A stretch of 64,000 nucleotides of DNA from Valencia hispanica (GCA_963556495.2 OY747715.1:15292239-15356238), one strand, 5' to 3'; shown: positions 38,836 to 50,599, counted from the stretch's first letter. The notes: generated by a model from the sequence alone, not told the origin. Numbers and translations: made by a program.

Positions 38836-41800
38836 GCAAGGCGAGGCAATTTTATTTGTATTGCACACTTTCAACAGCAGGGTAATTCAAGGTGCTTTAC
38901 ATGATTTGATGATAAAAAAAAACACATAAAAGAAACACCCATTACACATGATACACAATAAAGCAAGAGAAAGATAAAAAAAGCAAGAGAGCATGAACAC
39001 ATTTCATAAATATGACATCAAGCATTTACTCGAAGGCAATTCTAAACAGATGGGTTTTTAGTCTCGATTTAAAGCAGTTCAGAGTTTCAGCAGCTCTACA
39101 CTCGTCAGGAAGTCTGTTCCAGATAAGGGGAGCATAGAAACTGAAAGCTGCTTCTCCATGTTTAGTTCTGAGTCTAGGGATGTTTAGTAGGCTAGAGTTG
39201 GAGGACCTGAGTGGTCTTGGTGGTTGGTACCATGACAACAGGTCTTCAACAAATTTTGGTGCTAAGCCATGTAATGATTTATAAACTAGTAGGAGTATTA
39301 TGAAGTCTATTCTCTGAGCTACAGGGAGCCAGTGTAAGGACTTTAGAACTGGGGTGATGTGCTCTACTTTCCTGGTTCTGGTGAGGATGCGAGCAGCAGC
39401 GTTCTGGATCATCTGCAGCTGTCTGATTGACTTTTTAGGCAGACCTGTGAAGATGCTGTTGCAGTAATCAATCCGACTAAAGATAAAAGCATGGATGAGT
39501 TTTTCTAGGTCATGTTGCAACATCAGTCGTTTAATCCTAGAAATGTTCTTCAGGGGATAGAACGCTGACCTTGTTATTGCAGTATTTATTCCAGTGACCC
39601 TGGAGGTTCAGGTCTGAGTCCATTACAACACCTAGGTTTCGAGCCTGATCAGTAGTTTCTAGCTGTATTAATTGAAGCTGTGTGCTGACTCTTGATCGTT
39701 CCTCCTTGCGTCCAAAAATAATCACTTCAGTTTTGTTTCTATTCAGCTGGAGAAAGTTATGGCACATCCATCCATTTATTTGGTCAATGCATTGATTTAG
39801 GGTTTGAATGGGTTCAGAGTCACCTGGTGACATTGAAATGTAGAGCTGAGTGTCATCCGCATAGTTATGGTAGCTAATATTATTTATGCTATAATCTTGC
39901 CTAGTGAGAGCATGTAGATATTAAATAAGAGGGGCCCCAGGATGGAGCCCTTGGGCACCCCACATGTGATTTCTGTTCGTTCTGATGAAAAGGTTCCTAT
40001 TGAAACATAGAAGTCCCTGTTCTTTAGGTAAGACTCGAACCAGCCAAGAAGTGTACCAGAGAGTCCGACCCAGCTCTCCAGTCGTTCCAATAAAATATCA
40101 TGATCAACAGTGTCAAATGCTGCACTGAGGTCCAACAGAACCAGCACTGTGGTTCACCCACAGTCTGTATTTATGCGGATGTCATTAAATACTTTGACGA
40201 GGGCAGTCTTGGTGCTGTGGTGAGCACGGAAACCAGACTGAAAAACATCAAAACGGTTTGTCATTGTTACGAAGCTATTTAACTGCCGAAACACAGCTTT
40301 TTCAATAATCTTACTGATGAATGGAAGATTAGAGATTGGCCTGTACTTCTGCATTAACGTGTTGTCCAGGTTTTTAAAGCCTGAGGGAAGACACCTGATA
40401 GCAGGGATGAGTTCACTATTTGAACAAGATCAGACCCAATAACGGGAAGAACTTTCTTTAGAAAAGCTGTGGGTAGGATATCAAGACAGCAGGAGGAGGA
40501 GCTTAATTGGATAATGATTTTTTTCAAGGCTGTTCTTGTTTAATTCGTGCAATTCAGACATTTTCTCTACATTGTTGTTGATTGGGATGGCCCTGGTTGT
40601 GGGTTCGATATTGAGGTACAGATTGACCGTCTAATTGTTAGAATCTTTTCAGTGAAAAAGCTGGAAAATTCATGGCAGGCCCTGGTAGAGTTTCGTTCAG
40701 GGGCTACTGTCACTAAAGGATTAGTTAGTCTTTCCACTGTTGCAAATAGGGTCCGTGCATTATTAATGTTTCTGTTGATGATTTCAGAAAAGAACGATTC
40801 CCCAGCATCTTTTATAGTTAGCTGATATCTATTCAGTCTCTCTTTGTAGATCTCATAGCAAACCTGGAGTTGAGTTTTCCGCCATTTTCTCTCGGCTCTT
40901 CGACACACTTTTTTTCACTACGTACCAGTGGATTACTTGTCCACGGAGACTTCTTTCTACCTGAGACCACTTTCACTTTAGTTGGAGCAATGGAATCCAT
41001 GATGTCTGAGATTTTCACAAGGAAATTATCTACCAACTTATTTACTGAGTTTGAGTTGGGAGATGAGGGGGATGTGGTGGAAGGGTAAATACGTTTAAAG
41101 GTTTCTATTGAACTGTCCCCTAGAAATCGCTTTTTATAGTGGTCTTACTGTGGCTGGATAATTTAGCAGAGATGGTACTTTCAAAGAAAATACAGAAATG
41201 GTCAGACAATGCAATATTAATTACCGAGATGTTGGAAATATTTAAACCTTTGCTGATAATTAAGTCCAGCGTGTGTCCTTTATTGTGTGTTGGTTGTTTG
41301 ACATGCTGGTTCAGGCCGAAGTTGTGGAGAGTATCATCTAATGTTTTTGCTCGTCTATCTTGGGTGTTGTCAGTGTGGATGTTAAATGATCCACAATTAT
41401 TAGTTGGTCATAGTCGATACATATTACAGGAAGAAGATCATTGAAATCATTAAAGAAGTTAGAGTTAAGTTTTGGTGGTTTATATAAACTTAGAAATAAA
41501 GCTTTATTAGGCTCATTTATCTGGGTGGCTAGGTATTCAAAAGAATCAAACGTGCCCAGAGTTACCTTTTTTTAAAGTTCATTGAGTTGTGAGAAATGGT
41601 GGCTACACCTCCACCTCGTCTGTGCTTTCTGCTCTTGCTTAAGAAATTGTAATTTGGAGGAGTAGATTATATTAATGCAGTTGTTTCATTATTTTCATCT
41701 AGCCAAGTTTCTGATTTAAAAAAAAGGGTGTGTAAATTATGCTCAGTGATGAAGTCATTGATAAGAAAAGACTTCCCGGATAGAGATCTAATGTTTAATA

Positions 41801-42290
41801 AAGCTAACTTAAGTATTGTGATGATGGGCAACTCAACCTTCTGATAGGTTATCAATTTGAGATTTTGTTTAATTTGAGAGCGTGTGGTTAACGGTTTATG
41901 TTTCCTGCTGCTGATAATTGCTGGTATGCTAAGTTCAGGGGTGCCGGGCGAGTTCTGGGAGACAGTAGGGGTAGATTTACTGCCCGGTTCCCTCTGAAAT
42001 CAGATATCTTTAATAATCAGTGGGGGGAAGCTCCCAGGCTTATTGATACTAGTCCCAGGCGTTTGGTGTAGTCTAAGTTTAGGTGTTAATTGTGTCCCAA
42101 ATTTGATTTGCTTGTTCAATCTGTCTGTAAAGTTTCTAAATGGAGACTCATTTGATGTGGCTGAGTCACAGGAAGATGAAGACTTAATCTCTGATGGTTG
42201 TTTATCTGTTCGGTCCTGTGGTGTAGTAGTTTTTTTGTTTCCTCAACTGGCAGAACATTGTCTGTGAAGGTTAATCTTCTCGTGGCTTTT
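38836..42290 (-). pseudogene. L2-clade LINE ('LINE A'), copy 1, nearly full length with endonuclease and reverse transcriptase
   Basis: Read on the minus strand: a leader and N-terminal region (42,290-41,870); an AP-type endonuclease start LLNIRSLSGKSFLINDF (near 41,800) with RGGGVATI (near 41,600); a linker with RTLFATVERLTNP (40,908-40,567); then reverse transcriptase with YRPISNLPFISKIIEK (40,350), LDLSAAFDTVDHDILL (40,130), a [16 protein letters not shown] block (near 39,940) and the catalytic YADD at 39,852-39,863. The C-terminus FKSRLKTHLFRIAFE ends at 39,026. The enzyme nicks target DNA and copies its own RNA. Several frameshifts, including one just after YADD and losses around 40,360-40,560, break the ORF. 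The 3' terminus is a short AAGGC-type repeat next to CAATTTTATTTGTATTGCAC. Confidence 0.85.
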
Positions 42291-42747
42291 TGTACTTTGA
42301 CATAAAGGTAAATAGGCTAGTTGAAATATTAGTTCAGAAAATTAACCAAAGGAAATGTTTAAAAACCCAATAAATCAATAAATAAATATGCATGCATTAT
42401 GAACATTAAAAACAGCCACATAATTTTCAGCCCTATGCATTCCTTCACTTTACTACTTACCAGAATAATACATTACTTTGCAACATTTCAGGGACTGAAC
42501 ACAACGAACATTGATTATTATCTATTCCTAAACTAAATCAAAAATGTTGTCGTTTCATTCAAAATTTTTAAAATATTATACACTTACATCAAATTTTAAC
42601 TTTTAAGCAAAAACTCCATTGAATTAATTGGGACAACCAACCCAAACATATGGCAGATTGTCACAGTGGGTCAGTGTTTCTTTGGCAGGTAATAACCTTT
42701 TATCACTATAAATTGCAAAAAAAGGTGGCTTCAAGCCAAGCCAAGAT

Positions 42748-42862
42748 CCCAGGCTTCCATCCATCCATCTATCCATCCAATGCAGGGTTCCAGAGGCTGG
42801 TGCCTATCTCCAGCAGTCATGGGGCGAGAGGCGGGGCACACCCTGGACAGGTCTCCCGGGCT
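42748..42862. repeat. Fragment of teleost GGCTGGTGCC-type repeat with CCAT microsatellite
   Basis: ATCCATCCATCTATCCATCC is followed by GAGGCTGGTGCCTATCTCC, GGGGCGAGAGGCGGGGC and ACACCCTGGACAGGT. The same block order occurs at 37,917-37,960 and, in short pieces, at 13,999, 20,103 and 23,935. Confidence 0.55.
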
Positions 42863-43056
42863 TTCATTTAATCTGCAAATGTCTCTTGAAATATGTTTGG
42901 ATGATGATGTGAAACAACCAGCCCCGGTCTCCCCTATTTATATTTTATATTTATTAAAAGCATTTTTTAATTGATGCTTTTACTTTTTCAGGTTAATCAG
43001 AATTTCTATGGGTTCCCTGGGATCTACATGTGACATGATAGAAGTCAATTTCTCTA

Positions 43057-43622
43057 AAATGTTCCGTTCACACTGCCCAAAACGTCAACACCCAGAACGG
43101 CAAGATTACATGTTAAGTCTATGGTTGAGGCCATCAGTCTCTGCGGCGTTTTGTGTTTTTGAAACTTTTGCTGCTTTCCAAGCTTAAAAGCAGCAAAAGC
43201 CAGCAATGCAGAAGTTGAACTAGCTGAGCTTTCAGCGCAGTCCCCTGAGCGTCAACCAGTTGGAGCGCCTCACTGTAGTGACGTCACTACACATTACATA
43301 TTTACATACACCTCATCCATAAGCAGCTCCCGGAGCAAATAGTAAAAACTCTCCAAGCTCAGAATGCCTCTCAAGAACAGGGTCTATCCACAAACGGCGC
43401 TGATGCTCCTGACGTCGACGTTGTCTAGCTTTTTTTAGCAAATAAAGCCAAGCCACTCTCTCAATATGATCCGCCATTGATTAAAACATCTGGAAACAGA
43501 GAAACCCCTGCCCACGCGCTCGGTTTTTGCTCAGCAAGTGGCGGGCTTTGCAAGCTTCAGCAATGTATATAGGCTTCAAACTAGTCACTTTGTGACAAAG
43601 TCTGCGGTGTGAACGCTGCATT
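43057..43622. mobile_element. PIF/Harbinger-derived non-autonomous element, about 565 bp
   Basis: The ends CCGTTCACACTGCC and GCGGTGTGAACGC pair as inverted repeats of the GTTCACACC type seen in teleost Harbinger elements and in the clean MITE at 44,320. A TAA/TTA trinucleotide lies at each edge but the copies are not identical. The interior holds part of a Harbinger transposase first exon (43,313-43,477) and a perfect GTAGTGACGTCACTAC palindrome at 43,275-43,290. Confidence 0.6.
43313..43477 (-). pseudogene. PIF/Harbinger transposase N-terminal remnant, 54 codons
   Basis: It starts with ATG in good context (ATCAATGGCG) and includes KKARQRRRQEHQRRLWIDPV followed by LGEFLLF. The Arg-rich run followed by W-(I/V)-x-P and then GEF is the usual opening of HARBI1-like transposases. 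It ends at TGA within the non-coding interior of the element, so the catalytic domain is absent. It is too short to be noticed by length filters. Confidence 0.55.
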
Positions 43623-43629
43623 AGACATT

Positions 43630-44310
43630 CTTCAAGCTGGGAAAAACAAGAGAGCATGTAATTCCAAAAAAGCAGTTGTGTTGACTATCGTGAATCAGGA
43701 AATAGCAACAAGAAAACAACTGCTTACCTAAACTTGTCCTCACAGTCCAAGCAATTAATACAACAACTGGAACTGTTACAAGGATGGACACAAGTTTGCT
43801 CACTAGACACAGTGAAAGTAAAAAAAAAGGCTTGGGTTTGCACAGTGTTTTGACCGATTCTGTTAAAAATAGTACTGTTTTAACACATCAAAATCAGTAA
43901 CCTCCTGAAATGTATTCATTTGTTGGTAAATATATGCCCCTTTGAATTCATTGCCAGCAATATTAATCAAAACGTTTTGTGACTGGGCAAAGAATGAGCA
44001 CGAAGAAAAATAAACATTTGTGCCTCACTTTACAACTAATGAGCTTAATTGCTAATATGTCAGCGACAAGAGAAAATCTGAAAAAAGCGCCATGAAGGAG
44101 ACAATTAAACTGTAGTATTGCACAGAAAAAAATGGTCATTAATATGACTGCTTCAGTGTAGATGAGCGCCAAGAATAAGCAGTTCTAGTCAGACTGTATT
44201 TTGGTATTTTTTCCAATTATTTTCATTCTTTTAGTGCATAGAAGAAGAGCACCTGTTGCCCATCGTCTATTGGACTCAGCAATGCCCCCTATCATTGTGG
44301 CATAGTACTT
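43630..44310. other. Unannotated sequence
   Basis: No gene or repeat was recognised between the two Harbinger-type elements. Confidence 0.4.
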
Positions 44311-44319
44311 TCTGCCTTA

Positions 44320-44502
44320 AGGTGCGTTCACACCGAACACGTTTGAAGCGTCAAGGGCATCAGGTTTACATGTAAAGTCAATGCAAAAGTATACCATTTT
44401 GATGCACGTAAAATTCGCTTTGGACGCGCGTCGAGCTGCGAATGTTCATGTGTCAATCTTTGGCTCACGCCGCGTTTCTGACGCTTTGGTGTGAACACAC
44501 CG
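44320..44502. mobile_element. PIF/Harbinger MITE, 183 bp
   Basis: The ends AGGTGCGTTCACACC and GGTGTGAACACACCG form terminal inverted repeats. TTA flanks both sides (44,317-44,319 and 44,503-44,505), the 3-bp target duplication expected for PIF/Harbinger. The interior is CpG-rich (GGACGCGCGTCGAGC) against an AT-rich background. Confidence 0.8.
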
Positions 44503-44509
44503 TTATTTT

Positions 44510-47100
44510 CAGTGCAAATTTATGACAGATCTGAAGAACTAAATATGTCATGTACATTCATTAAATATTTTAGGCATGCTCCATCTATCTTCTTCAGTCA
44601 GTGTGTGGTAGGCCGCCACCAGCAGTGAGGCACAGCTCATCACTGCCTCACCCTTCTTTCGTGTATTTGAACAGGCAATTAATAAACTCAGCAAATTTTG
44701 ACCATAGAAATGTTGAAATAATACAGAAGATAAATGTATATGGCAGTCAAGCGAACAAATAGTATTTCTCATTGGTAGTATTTTAGTTGTCATGGTGACA
44801 GGTAAGCCTCTGCCTCATCTGCTTTCTCTGACTGCACATCACTAATTCATGAGCATAGGCGGAAAAAAGGTCTGTCCCAACGACACAAGAAAGTTTTTAT
44901 TTTTTATTACTTCCATATTCTGGCAATGGTAAAGCCCTGTTGGAAAATAAAATTGGAATCTCCTTTCTCAGCCCATATGAGACCCTTTCTCTGTTTCTGG
45001 AGTAGCTTAAAACAACCAATGCAACAGTTGTAACTGGATAAACCTATGATGACTCTTGAAGCTCTATCTCCAGGTAGTCCATCCCTGGAGTCTCCCTCAG
45101 ATTCTGCGAATTACTTTGTAAAACGGTCTACAAAACTTTATTCTTCTACTCAACTTTCTAGCTGTAATATTTGATGAGATGGATTTCAAAATTAAAAACA
45201 TTCTTTTTTTTAAAACATTTATATATATGTAAGTAACATTTTAAATCTCTGTGAATTCCAGAGCTTTTTTATCATGTTAAAAATTGTTTGGGACTCCGGT
45301 CCAGCTCAGTTATGTTATGTTTGTAAGTAAGCTAAAGGGGTTCTGGAACATGTCTTTACATAACAGCCCATGAAAAATAAAAAGGTTTGTTCTTGCATTC
45401 TTTAATGCAAGTTAGAAATCTAGCATGCAAATGGAAAAATATCTAACAGTGTGGGAAAAGTTTAGAAAATGCTACAAACAAACTGGGGAAACTTTAAAAC
45501 AGTCTGAAAAAGAAAATGAGTATTTCTAGTTTTTAAATTGTGGATGGGTTGTATGTAGTGCTGAATAAGCACCCACTGAAAACATTTCTTGCAGCTAGGT
45601 AACTAAATTCTTCTGAAGGAAAGATCAGAATAAAACATTTCATTGCCCCAATGTTCAACATTTATCCCTTCAGGCTAATTACCAAATTAAGACATTTATT
45701 TTCTTTCTTTTTCTTTGACGATTTGGCTTATTTGGTTTCTAAATTTTAAACAAGATATAGTGTTTAAGTCATTTTCTAGCCATTATACCTTTTATTTACA
45801 CTATGTCCCAATTACTGTAGAAACAGGAGCTTCATTGAATAATTTTTTACCACTTGGAAACTGATATTTATATTTAGCCTCGTATACTGTAAGATATGTA
45901 GTCGTGTATGTACAGTGTGTGTGAGGATTGCATCAATATGAGCCGTGGTGTGCCAGAGGAAAAGGCTCATAAAGAGGAGTAATGGTTTTTATCTCCCAGT
46001 GTTACTGTCTGTAAAGCAGCACCTATGTGTGTGAGACCTTTTAGTGCTGACACATGCCTCAGTGCCTTTAAGGTTGGGAGAAGAAGATATTATGTTTCTG
46101 ATGTATGACTGCAAGCACAAACACTCCCAAGCAAATGATGACAGAGATAATAATGAAACCCCGTTAGTCTCAAACCAAGTTTGTCTAGACACGGGTTAAG
46201 AAGTGTGTAATATGCACTTGATGTGCCATTTACAATTCTAAGCACAGGCTGCTGTCTATGAGCCTCTCGGTGGTTAACTCATATTTAAACCATTTAGGTG
46301 TAATTGATGTACCACTCAGGGTACGGCCCACAGCAGGCTAAAGTCGTGGTCTGCTGTGTCCGGAGATCCGGCTTGCATTTGTCAATAATTAGGATCGGAG
46401 GACGTCCATTTCAAAGGGCCAAGGATAGGTAGCGGAATATTCTCTGGGCACCTCGTCAGTGTCTTTTTTTCATTCTTAATTTACTTTATTGAATTTAAAA
46501 GTATAGATACATATTTCCAATGTCTTGCAATACATTTTTACTTCTCATACTTTTTACTTTACAGCCGCAACACAAAGTTGTGTTTAATGGAATTATTATA
46601 ATTAATTGAATAAAATTATGCTGCTTTCCAGTTTTTGCTTTGGCAAATACAACCTAAAGAGCGTGGTGTGCATTTGTTTTAAGCACACTTTACTATGATA
46701 TTTGCAAATAAAAATCCAGTGCAACCAAGTGCCTTCAGAAATCAGCTGTTTAGTAAAGAGGTACAGATGATTGGTGTAATTTGCTTTCAGTATAAATATA
46801 GCTCGTCTATGAATGCCTCAGAAGTTTGTTAAAGAAGATTAGTAAACCAACATCATGATGGCTTGCCATAATGTGGCAAAATCTATTACTGTCCACGGGA
46901 CCTGCAAAGCTTGTGCACCTTAAGTCCACAAGCAGTCCATTTATTCTGCTTTGATTGTGCTGGAGCTCACAGGATGGCACCAAACTTACAGGAAATAAAG
47001 AAAAAGTGTTTAAACATGCACCTTATTGCTCCCTAAGAGGCTGTAGTGAATATTGCATGTCTCTGAGTGGAGCATGGTAATTCAGCTAGAAAACTGTATG
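44510..47100. other. Unannotated sequence; G+C-richer block 46,230-46,450
   Basis: No gene is seen. The stretch 46,230-46,450 has CpGs, including GGAGATCCGGC and GGATCGGAGGACGTCC, and could be a conserved non-coding element. Frames in the region lack motifs. Confidence 0.35.
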
Positions 47101-47102
47101 CA

Positions 47103-47305
47103 CAGGGGCATTAGAGTTTTCCAACGCTGGACCTCAAGGCATACTACCCTACATGTTTAAGATGTCTCTCTGCTTTAGAACACATTATTCAGAAGATTGC
47201 AGTTAAGCAAAGGCCTGTTAATCAACCATCAATTGAAATCTGGTGTGCTAAAGCAGGGAAACATCTAAAACATGCAGGGCCTTGAGGAACAGGGTCAAAA
47301 ACACT
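47103..47305. mobile_element. hAT-type MITE, diverged copy
   Basis: It shares CTGGACCTCAAGG near the left end, CATCTAAAACATGCAGGGCC near the right end and AAAGGCCTGTTAATCA inside with the family at 22,990 and 48,909. The ends have lost most of the inverted repeat and no target duplication is visible. Confidence 0.55.
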
Positions 47306-47469
47306 TAGCTAAGGGATCAAAAATATCAATTTTGTTACTTCAGTGCTCCTTGTACGTTGGTTGTATGTGGTTTCAGTTAAGCAAATAATATAAATAAATA
47401 AATGAGTCAATAACTGAATAAAGAGACTTTACTAGCAACAAGTAAAACAAACTTGGAAAACCTTGAAGA

Positions 47470-47514
47470 AGGTTGTGAATCAGCGCTATACAAATAAATG
47501 AACTGAATTGAATT
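47470..47514 (+). mobile_element. LINE B-type 3' tail fragment
   Basis: GTGAATCAGCGCTATACAAA followed by TAAATGAACTGAATTGAATT is the terminal stem plus AATTG microsatellite of the LINE B family; nothing else remains. Confidence 0.5.
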
Positions 47515-47519
47515 GTTAA

Positions 47520-48640
47520 ATTCTCATAACTTTCTGGTTCCTGGTGTGTCTCTGTCCGTAGTGCTGAAAGACTGAAGCCTATGCACTGCCCTACAATCAC
47601 TTTTAGGCATGTTTGAAAATGTGAATATAATTCCAATAAATTATACAAACACTGATAAATAGTGACTCACACATTTTATTTTACTTTAATTTTACCACAG
47701 TCTCTATTGATCTACAATATATAATAAAAATGCATTTACAGTGTGGTTTAAAGAAGTTGTCAATATGACACAATCTAAAATGTGCAAATGACTTCATGAA
47801 AATAATGAAAGATTATATTTCCCAAAAATAGTCTGAAAGGAATTTACATAGTTCTAGTTGCATGGCGCATGATTTCATCCAATCATTTGGGGGGGTGAAG
47901 GAATCTCAGCACATCGACAAGGACACAATCACTGCATGTGAACCCTGTGATCTGTGGTCTCTTGGATGGCACTACAAGAATTGTCAGTCCACTGATAAAA
48001 CCACTCAGTATGACTTTCAACAAACATTACAACGGCTTGCTGCAAAAGAGGGTGGCACTGGTTCTGAACAGGTCTAAATAAGCTCTTGGACAGGCAGATT
48101 TTTTAAAAAGTCTTCAGACTAATATGCATAAAAATATCTACCTTCTTGTCAAAAAAGAATACTGCAACGTAAGGACTAATTGTCCACTTTTTACTTTGTT
48201 CTCATTGCTTCCCCTTGTTTGAATCTTTCAGTTTGATTCTCACTCTCTCCAAACCCTCTGTTTTGTCATCCTCTTGATAAATGTTACAACCACCATAACT
48301 GTTTTAGTGCCACATGCAGTTTTAATGGGAGCGCCACCGTCCCGGTGTCTTTTTAGAATACAGTCCTTGGATCTGAGCCCGATTCTGTGATGTGCAGTTA
48401 ATCTCCTTTTGCTTTTCACATAAGAGATGACGAGCAGAGGACAGACCATCCACTTGTGTTCAGTGACGATTCTTTCCAAACTTAAGTCGGCTGATTTTTC
48501 GTGAGAGGTAATAACCCTCTTTTTTTTAGTTATTTTTATTCTTTTTTAATTCTTAAGAAAAAAAGAATTAAAAAAAGAATTTATGAAAAAAACAAAAACA
48601 ATGAAGTAAATCAACAACTTAACAAAGTAAAGAAATGAGC
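47520..48640. other. Unannotated sequence with an AT hairpin at 48,536-48,580
   Basis: Frames at 47,862-48,077 (+) and 48,240-48,479 (-, basic) have no recognised motif. The region may contain an old DNA element. At 48,536-48,580 ATTCTTTTTTAATTCTT is followed by its near-perfect inverse, GAATTAAAAAAAGAAT, with a short A-rich loop. Confidence 0.3.
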
Positions 48641-48649
48641 CTCACCAAA

Positions 48650-49650
48650 AACTACTTAATTTATTAAAGTGTCACAGACTAATTAGCTCAGTTATTTTGG
48701 TAATTTGGTTCAAAAAGTAAAACACAAATATTAGAGATCTCCACACAGAGTAATATGTTTAAAGTGTTTTATTTCTGTTAACTTTAATGATTGTTGCTTA
48801 CAGCTTCATCAAAATTCCAAATTCAGTTTAAGAGGAAATTTGAATATTAAATAAGAGCAATTTAAAAATAGGATTTTCAACCTTTAAATGTTATGTTATG
48901 GTCTACACCATGGGTCTCCAATTCCGGGCCTCAAGGGCTGGTCTCCAGCCAGTTTTAGATGCGTCTCTGGTCCAACACAGCTGATTCAAATCATCCAACT
49001 TCCTCCTCAGCTTGTCAAAATTCTGCAGAGGCCTGCTAATGAGCCATCATTTGATTCAGGTGTGCTGAACCAGGGAAAGAACTAAAACATGCAGGAGACC
49101 AGCCCTTGAGGACCGGAATTGGGCACCCCTGGTCTACACAATCTTGGGCAAGACTGCTGACTTGGCAATCATTGAGGAGTCACTAACACCCTCCACAAGG
49201 AGGATAAGTCCATAAAGGCTGTTGCCTGTGAAGTTGGCTATTGTCAGAACAATGCATCTAAGCAAATTATTGTGAAGTTGAGTGGAAGGAAAAACTATGG
49301 TAGGAAGAGGTGCAAACGTCACATTCATAAATGTTTTGAGTGGACACAACATGAGATACAACTCTTAAATTTCTCCAGAGAGCAGCCAGTCCTGAAACAA
49401 GGGCAACATCGAAAGCATGGTCCCTGGACTAACAAAAGAAGAGAATGGACTGTTGCTTAGTGGTCCAAAGCCCTGTTCTCAGATGAAAGCACATTTAACA
49501 CCATGATCCCAGAGTCTGGAAGAAGAGTGGAGAGGCACATCCTGCAAGTTGCTTAAAGCGCTTCATTTTTCAGTTTGATGAAAAGGTTAACAGAGATGCA
49601 GATGTTATATTTCAACAGGACTTAGTTGGCACCTGCCCACACTGCCAAAA
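48650..49650 (+). pseudogene. Tc1/mariner element with transposase remnant, interrupted by a MITE
   Basis: The left part, 48,650-48,898, is a long terminal repeat (TTTATTTCTGTTAACTTTA, TTGCTTACAGCTTCATC), related to 3,534-3,690. Transposase-derived sequence follows on + at 49,140-49,650: AGAATGGACTGTTGCTTAGT, then GGTCCAAAGCCCTGTTCTC, GGAAGAAGAGTGGAGAGGCAC and TTCAACAGGACTTAG, equivalent to the WSDES and FQQDLAP regions of Tc1-family enzymes. Stops and deletions are frequent and the right end is missing. A hAT MITE sits between the two parts. Confidence 0.65.
48909..49131. mobile_element. hAT-type MITE, 223 bp, nested in a Tc1/mariner copy
   Basis: The ends pair over about 38 bp: TCCGGGCCTCAAGGGCTGG on the left corresponds to CCAGCCCTTGAGGACCGGA on the right. 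An exact 8-bp duplication, GTCTACAC, flanks it at 48,901-48,908 and 49,132-49,139. It is of the same family as 22,990-23,216, less diverged at the ends. Confidence 0.9.
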
Positions 49651-49654
49651 AAAT

Positions 49655-50344
49655 TTGGGTTTATACATAAATTACCAACATACAATGGCTCTGTCTTAAA
49701 AACTGACTATGTAACAAGGAATATACAGGGTAACAAATTAAAACATCGGCCATAGACATTACACTTTGAAAGGAATCACATGAGTTATACTCAGTGATTT
49801 ATCATATCTTCTCGCCAGTATCTGTTCCATTTAGACCTCTTTAAAATGTGCATGTCATGTTTCAGCCTCACAAAGGGTGTTAGCCTTTCTAGATTCCTAA
49901 TTTCCTTAACAATTTCCACCAGTGTTAGTCAATGTTAGGTGGGTCACCCTGTAGCCATTTACGAGATATTGCTTTTTTTCTCTCCAACCATTTATATTTT
50001 TTATCAGGTATTTGTCACTTCCATTTAAATTCTCTCGCAGATCATCCAGAAATAGAGTTGTGCAAGACATTTCTATCAGATCTCCCAGGATATCCTAAAT
50101 GATTTTACTAACACACTTCTAGAATGGTTGGATTCTAGGATGGCTTCAAAATATATGAAGGTGTTCAATTGCCAAACTAAGCTTTGGCTATTATGTCTGC
50201 AATCTCATTGGTTTTTGTAATATCTTTTTTAACAGTGTTGTGTATGACATATTGTCTTATTTGAAGATACCTGAAAATAGTCACATTTCTCAAAATTATA
50301 CTTTTTATTCCTTAAAAGGTTGAAACCTGTTTGTTGCCAGTATG
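49655..50344. other. Unannotated AT-rich sequence
   Basis: No motif or element is recognised. Confidence 0.45.
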
Positions 50345-50352
50345 CTGTGCAA

Positions 50353-50557
50353 CAGGAGTGCTTAATCCCAGTCTAGGAGAGCTACTATCCTGCAGCATTT
50401 GGATGCATCTCTTCTCTAACACAACCAAATCACATGAGTGTCTTATTACCGTGCTTCTGCAAAGCAGACTGATGGGGGAACTCAGGTCTGTTGGAGAAGG
50501 GATTCATCCAAAAGTTGCAGGATAGTTGCTCTCCAGGACTGGAATAGGGCACCTCTA
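50353..50557. mobile_element. hAT-type MITE, diverged copy
   Basis: The left CCAGTCTAGGAGAGCTACTA and the right TAGTTGCTCTCCAGGACTGG are inverted repeats of the same family as 22,990. The flanks CTGTGCAA (50,345-50,352) and CTGTTCAA (50,558-50,565) match at seven of eight positions, consistent with an aged target duplication. Confidence 0.7.
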
Positions 50558-50599
50558 CTGTTCAACCTGGCTTCATTCAGCATTCAAATCGAGAATTCA

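Larger units (their letters stand above)
38397..42934. mobile_element. DNA element split by a nested LINE (composite)
   Basis: The inverted ends GGGGAGACTGGGGCTGG (38,397) and CCAGCCCCGGTCTCCCC (42,918-42,934) match with one difference. Both are flanked outside by TA, as in Tc1/mariner-type insertion. The mirrored GGCTGTCCCATGGGTTGG and GGGACAACCAACCC segments extend the symmetry. About 3.45 kb of the interior is LINE A copy 1. The remaining element is about 1.1 kb and non-coding, and also holds a fragment of the GGCTGGTGCC-type repeat. Confidence 0.6.

Noticed and set aside
40547..42267. Plus-strand frames across the LINE
   Set aside because: They are antisense shadows of the minus-strand endonuclease and reverse transcriptase of LINE A copy 1.
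47862..48479. Two frames, one on each strand, as a possible transposase
   Set aside because: The basic minus-strand frame recalls a DNA-binding region, but no Tc1, hAT or Harbinger motif could be aligned.
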